Below, in pieces: positions 1-12,000 of a stretch of DNA of 64,000 nucleotides; position 1 is the stretch's first letter, and the number at the start of each line of letters is the position of its first letter. The stretch lies in assembly GCA_963920705.1 (NCBI GenBank), contig OY987226.1:1862501-1926500 (forward strand), written 5' to 3'. Made by a program: the position numbers and the translations under genes. The notes beneath the pieces were generated by a model. It saw nothing but the letters and a program-made list of their open reading frames with translations, searched no databases and was not told where the DNA came from. Source of the DNA: Odiellus spinosus (taxonomy: Eukaryota > Arthropoda > Arachnida > Opiliones > Phalangiidae).

Positions 1-3000
1 AACACCCTGGAATGCAACTTAGTCACAGGCCAGCACCTCCTGGCTTTCATAATTTACAACTAAGAGCAATGGGTCCTCAGATGATGCATCAGGGCCGAAT
101 GCAGTCTTCACCAATGATGCATGGCCAACACGGAGAAATGCATCCGAGGATGGATATGCCACTACAGGGCCAATTTGGGATGCCACCATCGAGGCCACCA
201 TTTCCTCCATCAGTTCCACCACCGCAGCTACCTCCGCATGACCCAGTTACTGACCAAGACCGGCAACAATATGCTCTATACGAACAATGGCTCGTTCACC
301 AACAAGCCATTCTAACGTCTCATCAAAAACATTTCGAAACTGAAGTTGGCAAATTAAGGAAAAATAAAAAATCCATGAATGCTCGGCAAAGACAACTTCG
401 AAGGAATGGTCAAGAATTGCCTGACCACGATCAAGTTGAACTTAGTCGAATTACTCAAGAGCAAACAGGGCTTCAGAAACAACTTGATCAGGTATGGTTA
501 TTCCGCTGTCTAGTTTTAAGTTGAAATCTGTCGAGATTTAACGCCATAAATTGAAAAACGTCTTAACTTTTATCTCTAGGTTCGAAAACAAATTAGACAA
601 CATACGACGCTTTTCCAAGAATTTAGAATGAAACAACAAAAGTTTCAGCAGCAGCAATTGATGCACTCTGGTCAGCAAAATCCCCAAGGGCATCCTTCAA
701 ATTTAGGCATGCAACTATCGCCTCTCGGAGCCGCACCCTCTCCTCATCGACCCGTAAGCATTGATCTATATTACCGTTTGTTCAAATTATTATTTTTCGT
801 CATCTTTATTCCGTGTTGTTTATTTACAGGGTTCAGTACCCCCTCAATCACCAATGATGTCCCCTTCATCAATGGGTCCTTCCGCATCTCCTAGACTTCA
901 GCACCCTCCTTCACCAATGATGCAGCATTCACCTTCGCACATGATGCAACATTCGCCAGTTACAATGCCACAATCTCCCATGATGGTGGGACCTCCACCT
1001 TCCCAGCGTTCTCCTATCTCTGCGAGTATGATGATGGATCAAAACTCTGGCCCTGGACCTCGAATGCCTCATCAAATGATTCATTCACAACAAGCGATGC
1101 ACATGCAGCAGGAAGATAGTTCATTCAGTGACAGATTCCAACAAAGGGAGCAGTTTCTGCAACATCAAAAGCGCCAAATGATGGCTAATGGTACTGTCTT
1201 TTTCCTATTACATAATTGTTGTGAGAGTGCCCCTGGCGAGTTCGTTGTGAAATTCATATGATAAAATGCTAGTTGGATTATTTTTTAATTAAGTTGTTTA
1301 AATTCCACTTATTCTTTAGGGAGAACCCCGCTTCTAATTTAAAATTATCATTTTTAATTTTTTAATAAAAAATACCTTAAGTAATTTTACGTTTATAGTA
1401 GTCCGACTCTTGAGCTAGAATGCTAACATTATTCCGATCAATTAATTGTAAATTGTTAAATTTTAAATGCAAGTACAAAGCTTTGGTTTCTTTTTTATTT
1501 TTAACACCCCCCTATGTGTTGTTTAACTCACCAATGTAGACTTTACAGCAGGTTTTGCAACTAATTTTGTTATATTATATAAATAATTTATCTTATATTC
1601 TGATATTTATTTTTTGATTAGTTAACCAAGGCGACTTCGTTGGCCAACCATTTCCTGCATCTTTGCCCCTTCAACAAAGTCAATCGTATCCAAATATGAG
1701 TCCCAGCGCTTCTCAGCAGAGCCCTCTTTCCCCAATGCAGCAACGAACTAGTTCGCAGTTTTCCCCCAGAGGAAATGCGAGTATGTCGTTGGACGACATT
1801 AACGCTATCATTCTTAAAAGTCCAGAAGGTCGCCCTCCTCAAGGCTCAAGAAGCCAAATGGAAATGGATCCTACAAGATTAGGATCTATCCACCGAGAGC
1901 TAACTTCCGGTCAAACTGGCGCTCCAATGATGTTTCGTGACATGACTTTCCAACGTCCACCTACGCAAATGAGTCAATTTCAACAAGGTGGTGCTCATCA
2001 TATGATATCTCGAAGCCCTAGGCCCCAAATGATGATGCAAGAAATGCCTCAAAATAGTCCCATCCAGAGTCATAACAGCCCGAGTACTCTCATTTCTCAG
2101 AGCCCTCGTCCATTAAGTAGTCCCCTACACAGTAGCCCATCACAAAACTCTATGCAAAGTAGTCCTTTAATAGGCGCTCTTCAATCTAGTCCTCTTCAGA
2201 GTAGCCCAGTTTCGATGCCTGGCCCCATTCCTCACTATCAAACCAGAATTCCATCTCAGCAAGCATCTCCATTGCATAGCTCGCCACCAGTATCTCAATC
2301 TACCAGTCCTGGTAGTAGCGGCCATATGTCTAGTCATCCATTTACGCACGGTCAAAAATTAATCGAAACTTCCAACAGCCCCAAAACCGTATCTCCACCA
2401 AATCCATTAACCAGACAAAGTCCCGAATCTTCAATCAAATTTGAGAACCCTAGGTCAGAAAGCATGGACAATGAGGGCTCTCTTGAAAGTGGTAAAAATT
2501 CTCAGCATAGTTTTGAGCAGGGTGCTTTTAATTCTCAAAGTCCTAAAACTGGTGCGGATTCTACATCAGACAGCAAATCAGAAGCTTCTCAAAATCAGGA
2601 CCGTGGTATCAGTGGAAAGTCAGATGCTGGTAATGCATCATCCTCCAATGGCGATTGTGGTAGACCAGAAGGCTGTAACACGCCACCCGCTACTGGACAG
2701 TGTGGTAGACCAGAAGGCTGTAACACCCCACCCCCTACTGGACATTGTGGTAGACCAGAAGGCTGTAACACCCCACCCCCTACCGGACATTGTGGTAGGC
2801 CAGAAGGCTGTAACACCCCACCCCCTACCGGACATTGTGGTAGGCCAGAAGGTTGTAACACCCCGCCCCCTACTGGACATTGTGGTAGGCCAGAAGGCTG
2901 TAACACCCCACCCCCTACTGGACATTGTGGTAGACCAGAAGGCTGTAACACCCCACCCGCTACCGGACATTGTGGTAGGCCAGAAGGCTGTAACACCCCA

Positions 3001-6000
3001 CCCCCTACCGGACATTGTGGTAGGCCAGAAGGCTGTAACACCCCACCCCCTACCGGACATTGTGGTAGGCCAGAAGGCTGTAACACCCCACCCCCTACCG
3101 GACATTGTGGTAGGCCAGAAGGCTGTAACACCCCACCCCCTACCGCACATTGTGGTAGGCCAGAAGGCTGTAACACCCCACCCCCTACCGCACATTGTAG
3201 TAGACCAGAAGGCTGTAACACCCCACCCCCTACTGGACATTGTGGTAGGCCAGAAGGCTGTAACACCCCACCCCCTACTGGACATTGTGGTAGGCCAGAA
3301 GGCTGTAACACGCCACCCCCAACTGGACATTGTGGAAGGCCAGAAGGCTGTAACACGCCACCCCCAACTGGACATTGTGGAAGGCCAGAAGGCTGTAACA
3401 CGCCACCCCCAACTGGACATTGTGGAAGGCCAGAAGGCTGTAACACGCCACCCCCAACTGGACATTGTGGAAGGCCAGAAGGCTGTAACACGCCACCCCC
3501 AACTGGACAATGTGGTAGGCCAGAAGGCTGTAACACGCCACCCCCTACTGTACATTGTGGTAAGCCAGAAGGCTGTAACACGCCACCCCCTTCTGCACAT
3601 TGTGGTAGGCCGGAAGGCTGTAACACCCCTCCACCTGCTGGACATTGTGGAAGACCAGAAGGGTGTAACACTCCTCCACCAACTCGGCATTGTGGAAGAC
3701 CAGAAGGTTGTAACACCCCTCCTCCATATGAGCATTGTGGAAGACCAGAAGGATGTAATACCCCACCTCCAACAGGACATTGTGGAAGACCAGAAGGCTG
3801 TAATACCCCACCTCCAACTGGGCATTGTGGAGGACCAGAAGGCTGTAATACCCCACCTCCAACTGGGCATTGTGGAGGACCAGCAGGCTGTAATACCCCA
3901 CCTCCAAGTGAGCATTGTGGAGGACCAGAAGGCTGTAATACCCCACCTCCAACTGGGCATTGTGGAGGACCAGCAGGCTGTAATACCCCACCTCCAACTG
4001 GGCATTGTGGAGGACCAGAAGGCTGTAATACCCCTCCTCCAAATGAGCCTTGTGGAAGACCAGAAGGCTGTAATACCCCACCTCCAAGTGGGCATTGCGG
4101 AGAACCAGAAGGTTGTAATACCCCTCCTACATCTGGGCATTGTGGTAAATCGGAAGAGTGTAACACCCCTCCGGCAATTGAGGATTGTGGAAGAGCAGAA
4201 GGGTGTAACACGCTACCCCAAACAGGCAACTGTGGAAGACCGGAAGGATGTAATACTCCTCCTCCAACTGAAGATAATGAAATATCTGAGGCTTGTAACA
4301 ACCTTTCTCCAATTGAAGATTGCGGAAAGCCCGTAGGTTGTAATACCCCTCCTTCAACAGAGGATTCTGGACAACCAAAAGGTTGTAATACCCCTCCACC
4401 AAATGAAGATTCAGGAAAAATAGAAGATTGCAATTCTGCAACACCAACTGATAATTTTTCTAGATTAGAAGAGTGTAACACTCTTACCCCAACTGAGGAC
4501 TCTACCAGATTAGAAGTGTGTAACACTCTTGCTCCACCTAAGGATTCTGCCAAGCCAGAAGAAAAAAACACAGCCAAGGATTCTGCATTACAAGAAAGGT
4601 GTATAGATCTTATTCCGACTGAAGATACTGGAAGAGTAGTAGGAGGTAATGCTCTTTCAAAAACCGAGGAAGCTACCAGACCAGAAGGATGTAACACTCT
4701 TTCTTCTACTGTGGATTTTTCCAGTCCAGAATTAAATAACACTCCGCCTACATCTGGGAAACCATTTGAAACACCAAAACAATCTTCAACACGCGATAGC
4801 TGTAAGCCAGAAGGATCCAACAATCCTCTTGATGGTGGAAATTTTGAAGAGTCCAATCCTTCACCGAAAAGTGGTGGTAGTGCAAAATTGGAAGAATCCA
4901 ACATTGAGGCAGTTAATAATGACATAGAAAAACAGGAATCTATGACACAGCCAACTAGAGGGGGTAATGAAAATATAGAAAACTCAAACTCAACGCTTAC
5001 CAGCAATACCCTAACTGTCCCATCTGTAACAACTAAAGCCAACAGTATCCCAACTGCAATTGATGAATGTAAAAATCAATCGCCTGCCGAGAGTAGTATC
5101 ATTATGGCTTCAGTTGAAGTCAGTTCTAATGACAGTGACAAGGCTAAATGTAATGAAATCTCTTCACCTGATGATATTGTGGAAACTTCTGAAAAAGGGG
5201 ATTGCGCCAATACTTCATCTCCGATGCGAAAAAGAATAAAGGATTCATCTATTATGCAACAAATTTCTCCAAAGCTAAATGTGTCAGAAGCTTCTCCTAT
5301 TTCTATACACGATGAAGAGGCTACTAAAGGAACATCAACTGGCGAATTCCCAATACCTAGTATTACAAACAGCCCCCAGGCAAAAGAAAATGTTTCTCCA
5401 ACAACAAATTCAATAATTTGTGATTCAGCTCAGGTAGATACGCAGACTACTCCAGCTCAAGCTACTGAAACAAGTAATTTGAGTCAAACCGATTCAACTT
5501 GTATAGTCCAGCCTCTAGAGACTTCTATAACTAATGAACCATTCGTTTCCCCGATTTCAAATGAAGACATAGTGAGAAACAATACCGAGATTAAAGCCGT
5601 ATCCACCCTAGAAACGCTAGAAAGGGTTGTTTCAAGTTCATCTAATATTTCTTTTGGAAGTTCATCAGCCCCCCGAAACATTGCCAAAATTTCATCATCG
5701 AAAGATAATTCTCAGGCTGCGGAAATAATCAAAAATCCTCCAAGTATTTGCTTAAATCCTGGTATCGCGAGAGGTTTAAGCCTTTATGCTCAAGTAACCG
5801 CATCCAACTACGATGCTAGCAGTGCCGTCACCAGTACATCTGAAACTCCCTGTACTACCGTTGCTTCTCAAAAACCTCTGTTGTCACTGCAATCTGATGT
5901 TTCAGCTTATGGCAATGTTCCGTCGAGTCAAGTTATTAGCTCTTCCGCGGGTGAAATTGAAGATTCTTTAAGAAAAAACGAAAATTTAACCCAAGATGTT

Positions 6001-9000
6001 AAGAAAGAAGTTATTAATCAACAAAGTCAACAGCAGCAGTCTACGAAACAGCAAAAACAAGAGGAAAAAGAACAGTTAATAAATGTGCCATTGCTTAAAA
6101 TCAAAGATGAACCAGTGGATGACGTTTCTGAAAGCGGTGTTGGAAGATTTCAATCAGTATTAAATAGAGGATCAGAATCTGAGAAAGGTAACTCTGAATT
6201 ATATTGACTCTGAAGTAAAGATGATTCTATAACAACTTCAAATTGGATATTTAGCTTCTGGATTTGACAAGCCAGTACAAACTTTGCCTGAGGTAATTAG
6301 TAAAAAATATATCAAATTGAACCTCTTAGAATCTACCTACCTTTATTTCCCTTCTTGGACTACTTTTGCGCTTGCATAAGGCAATCAAATTTTTGCAAAC
6401 ACATTCATACCATCTCTCAACCTTTTATGTTTTCTCTTTTATTTTTGAACTTTTAAAATTGGGGACAATTGGGTAGAGAAAATCTGGTCACAGAAAAAAC
6501 AAATGTAATGAAACAACAAACAAAATTGTTAGTTACCATAAAGAATTAATTTCAGCCATAGTCTCTTGAGTGAGTTTAAACCGAGAAAAAGTTACTAGAC
6601 TTTAAAGTTTATAAAAATTGCTACGAAACGCTAAGTGTGGGACTTTACTGTAGTCAACTTGAAGTTTGCAATAAATATACCCTCATCTGTTAGAAGATGA
6701 GTGAAAAGTTCCATGGTTACAATTGTCAATAGAACTGTTTCTGGTCTTTAACGAGCCTATTCGTTTTCATGCCTATTCGTGAGTGTTCCTTGTACTACAC
6801 CCCTCATTCCAAAGCATCAGCGAAGGCGTATAAGTTATAAGGGGTACAGATAATACACACTTTGTTTCCATCTGCTTCTTCTTAAGCCTAATGTCCATCC
6901 TGCTGGCTAATGTCCTTCGCTGAAAAGCTGTGCGACAGACAGAGACCTGATTAGAGAGTGCTGCTCTAGAGAGCACTATAGAAAGAGATAATAAACCTAG
7001 AAATGCATGAATTTAATTTATAAGCAGAGTCCCTTACGGAAAAAAGTTACTCTGAACTGAAGAGGTCTGCAAGAACACTACAAAAGTCTTGGGGAAGTCT
7101 TTAAGGCTTCCTCAAGACCTTTTGACATAATGAAAGACTTCCCCAAGACCACATAAGACACCCGAAAGACTTCTCGAAGACCTATTTAGAATAACTTTTT
7201 TGGTAAGGGGTAGATTTTAAAATATTAAATAATGAAGTCCCCAGTTGGTTATAACAAGAAAAACTATTGTTGAATTACAAACAAGTACTTTAATCGTTAA
7301 ATACAGCTTGCTTGTCCGTATTTAAAATGTTCAATTCTGCTAAACCAAGAGCAAAAGCTATGTATCAAGATTCTTAGGGGTTTCAATTCATTCCTGCTAG
7401 CTTTATATAACTGTGAAATAAACATATTCAATTTTTATTTTGAGCAGAGTTCAAATGTTGACGAGCTTCAATCATCTTTTAGTCAATCAGTAACGCACAC
7501 CTTATCATTCACCTTGAGGCAGACCGGCATGCCTGCAGGACCAGTCTCGCCGCAACCTGAAACATCGAAACCAATGCCAAATATAGAAGTAGGCTTTATA
7601 ATGTTTCACCATTTTTCAATATTCACATATTTTTGCAAGACAGTAAACTTTTGATTAGCGGCTAGTTATATGAATTTCTGTTATTAATTTAAAGGAAGAA
7701 TTAGGCCCAACATTTAGTTATTTTCTTATCCTTCAGGAAAGAATTTGCAAACAAATATTTTCTTGAGTCCTGATAAATAATGTAAGAAGTACTATTCTTA
7801 CATAAGGTAGTATTTGTTTAATTTTTTCTATCCCTATTAATTGATAAAAAATTAGAAAATATCGTGTTCTCTGGCCTTATTCTTCGTTTCTCCCCTTGTA
7901 AGATAAATAATTTTAGTTAGATTGAGTCACATTTCCTCAAATTGGAAAGTTGTTAAGCCTTATACGATACAAAATGTTTGGCATTGTATTTTTAATAGAT
8001 TTTAACGTTTTGATGAATATAAAGCAATCAAAAGTATCCTGTATTTTAAATTTGTGCATGGTTTTTTTTTTTTTTTTTTTCACGTTAAGATTTTAACATT
8101 TATCTCTAAAAATATTACTGGGCCACAGATGCTGCCAAATTAAACTAAGCCACCTGACTCATATTTCAGTATTTTTAAAAAATACGTATAGTTGATTTCC
8201 ATTGTAATTCTAGAACCCTGACCATCTTAGACGATAAGTTGTGTGTTTTTTATTTACTTTACCGCTACATTTCATCATGAATGAGGACATTGAATATTTC
8301 TTTCACTTTTTGTTGACTGCCGTTTGGTTTTTGTTACTATGCTTGACACGTAAATTCACAAATTTGTTTTGGAGCCTACATATTCAGTCATTTTAAAGTA
8401 GACACGTAACTTCTGATCGATTAAGTCATCGTCAAATTGATCTTGCGCGAAGCTAGCCAGTTTAATCACATGAAATTCGTGAATCTGTTTTTACCTATTG
8501 TGTAACGTTGGTTTTACTTTCATTTCTAATAGAATGACAAAAGAAAATTTTTGGTGAAAAATAGTACAAATTGCATGATTCCTACAGAATTCGACCAAAT
8601 AAAATAACCTGCATTCAACAAAATTGGACCAAAGGTATTTTAAATTTTGGTCCAAATTTGTTGAATTCAGGTTTTTGCTCTCATTTGGTCGAATTATCTT
8701 GGAATTTTCCAATTTGGACCATTTTAGACCAACTTAGAAGAATTTTACTGATAAGTAAAGCCAATTTCTAAGATTATTTTATTAGAATTCATTGAAATTA
8801 AAACTGACGTATGTAAAAAGAGCTTCTCAGAGATCTTTCAATTTTTTTATGATTAAATTGGCGAGCTTGGTGCTAGATCAATATGACAAGATCCGAATCG
8901 AGTCAGATTGGTGTCTACTTTAAAATAATCAAAATGTAAACCCCTTTTTCCTGATTCCTTGTTGGTATAAAATTTTGCCTCAGGTCTCTTTGCCTGTGAG

Positions 9001-12000
9001 TCATATTGTCCAACAACCTCTGACTGCTATTTCTCAATCTCCTTCGATCGTGGTTTCGACTAGCGGAAACCATATCTTTGCCACTTTGGCGTCCCAAAGA
9101 CTAACGGTTCCGCAGCAGACTTCTCTCGCTACTCTCGCTAACATTAACCCTATGCAAATAACGCCTCGTCCTATAACACCGATCATCAAACACATACCCT
9201 CTAAAACCCACGAGCTACGCGGGTCGTTGTCCGGGCGACCCGGTCCACCCGTAATGGTAGTCGGTATGGATGGAGGCATTCTCAGGCCTATGGAACCCCG
9301 TGGCTTGTCGCTATTGCATTTGTCTTCCTCATCCGTCTCTAAATCTATTAAAGACGAATCAAAGTCTTTAAATACCTCTCCTTGTAAACTAATTGCTCAA
9401 GAAATTAAAGCCGAAGCTTTAGCCATGGCTTCGTGCCAATTGTTACAGGCCACAAAGGTCAGTAGTGTGTGTGTGTGCTTCTTAAAGTTCATGCGCAAGC
9501 TAAATTGTAAAAAAGGGATAATCTGCTTAAAATATCATTTAGTATAGTTAATAACATCAGTAAATTTAAATCTCTTAAGTAGCCCAAAGGGTCTATTGGG
9601 CTCCTGAATGTCTGGATTGGTAGAAACACGATTTACAAAATTTTACCATCTGCACTTGATAGTGAAGTTTCTTAGATCACCAGAGACCATCTAAACTCTC
9701 TCCCTCACTGAGTATTTTTGGCCAGAACTTACGCAAGCGGTGAAATATGAGATCAGGACCCAAAGAAATGCCCTCTGGCTACTTAAAGCTTTTAATTTAT
9801 GTTGATAAAAACCACTCGGATTATTTTACTCATCGAAAATATTGTTAGGTTTTTTGTTAAATTTCCCTAAAAAATAATTATTATTTGAATGAAATAAGAG
9901 TAGCTTGAGTGTGGATTAAATTTTTCATAGCTATTCTTGATATATATTGAGTCTAAAAAGTGTGGTATGGTAAAGTTTTTAAGTCACTTCTCTCACTAAA
10001 GTGTCATCATTATTTTTAAAACAGCTTCTTGGGTCAAACCTTAAGAGTCCAAAGTCAGATCCAGGGTGTAGTAACATTGTTAGAATTGACGTTGCAAGAA
10101 GAATGAGTGCTGATACGCTGTCTCATAATGGTATTGTATATGGTTTTTCCTGAAATATATCTGTACAATTGGCAGAATTACTTAAATTTAACTTCCTTAG
10201 TTGTTGAAAGGAGCGAATCTCGCGTCGAAACTTCTGATTCAAGCTCGCAGAATGTACTGTTGAAGCAATTGTTACAAAATTGTCCATCTGCTGAAACCAC
10301 TACTCCTAAGGTTGAGGTAACTCTTAAGCTGAAACAATATATATTTTTTTAAATATATATTATTATATAACTTTAAGCAAAACAATGCTACCAAAGTTCT
10401 CGCAAATCCCCTTGAAAGTAAACAAAGACATAATATTAACTGGAATGGGGCCTTTGCGAGAATAGGAGTCGTGGTTAATCACTTTTAAAAAAATCCTATC
10501 ACCATCTTTGCATCTAGGATATTCCCTCTGTCCTAACTGAAAAAATAGAAGAGGGACTTTCATCCGGAATCCCTTCATCTTCAGTTGATAAGAAGGATGA
10601 AAAATCGGAAGAAACTGGGAAAGTAAAGAAATTGAGTTACTTGGGTGAGTGTCATATGTTGAGAAAAATTCCAGGATAAATTGAAAAAATTGTAATTGAT
10701 TTTTTTTCGTTTCATTTAGATGTAAGGAGAGCTCAACTGGAGAAGGAACCGACACCACCACCTCCGGAAGATACAAAAGTCAAAAGAAAAAGAGCGAAGA
10801 AAAAGAAAGATCCCGCCAAGGAAGGCGGTTCACCGACTAAAAAAAGATACAAGAAGGCGACTACTTTGAAAGTTGATGACGGTCACGAAGTTTTTATGGA
10901 AAATTTGACTCAACAGTTGCGAGCTCTGCCACCTATTAGGGTTTTGGAGCCACGAATTAAACCCAATTTTAACGTTTGTTCGGCTCCCGGTGCCGGTGAT
11001 CTTAATGCTAAAGAGAGTTGCCTTCGAGGCACTTACGGTCACGCTCATCCATCCGCGCAAGTTGATTTTTATGCCAGCCAACCTTTCGGAAGTAATCCTC
11101 CGACTCCGCCTTCTTCTTTGCCTCCCACCCCTCCTCCTATTAGGGGTTACTATAATCAGGAATTCCCCACAAAGTCTAAAGGTATTTAAATTACTATTTT
11201 ATAAAACTGAACAACCTATTTCTAACCCGTAAAATTTTCAATTTAATATAAGATCAACACGGCAGACTCGACATTCCGGTGTCGCTACCAACTCCACCTC
11301 CTTATTTGGATGTAATTAGGCCAATGAGGTTTGTTTATTATTTCATATTGAAAGTTTCATTGTGTTAAAGTAGACTCGTTTTGGCCCAACATTAACAATA
11401 ATCCATCAGCTTTACTAATTCAAAGTCACTCTAATCTTGTATTTAAATTAAAAGCCAATTCGATATTTTAACATGTCTAACTAAGGGAGTTATAAACTTC
11501 TGATATTAATTTTTTTTTTACTTATTGTAAACTATCATTAACAGTGTGGTTCATGTGGTTTTGTGTCTGCATTATGATTTTTTTCTTAACAGGGATACGG
11601 ACAGTCCTGACACTATAATTTCCTCTTCATCGCCCGAATGTCTTAATATGGAACAAACGGCTTTTACCTTTTTGAAACTCATTGATGATGGAAACCATGG
11701 AAGGAAAAATGGAAGGCAGTCAATTTCTCCAGTAATCCCTTTGGTGGCACCTATTCCTATAAGAGGTATGTTTTTACATGGGATTAAATCATGACCGTGT
11801 TACGCAGAAATAGGGATGCAATTACTTAATTTAAGTCTCCGCTATTGTGACTGGGAAATGATTTAGCGTGGTTCCTTCAAAGGGGAATTTTACTCTCACT
11901 CCTTTTATGGTGACGTTGCTAACCAAATTATGGACTGGTTAGTATCTGATAGACGAGTCATTTGAACCGAATTAAGGTCTTTCGCGTTTTTTTTTCTTTT

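Noticed and set aside
2595..5042. An 815-codon frame on the minus strand, and other long frames over the 45-bp array
   Set aside because: The 45-bp stop-free unit keeps nearly all frames open. Only the + frame from 1622 connects by splice phase to conserved KMT2 exons.
9458..9547. Continuation of the KMT2 frame past 9457 to a stop at 9547
   Set aside because: AAAG|gtcagt is a normal donor and the following exons (10025 on) are conserved, so the read-through peptide is intron.
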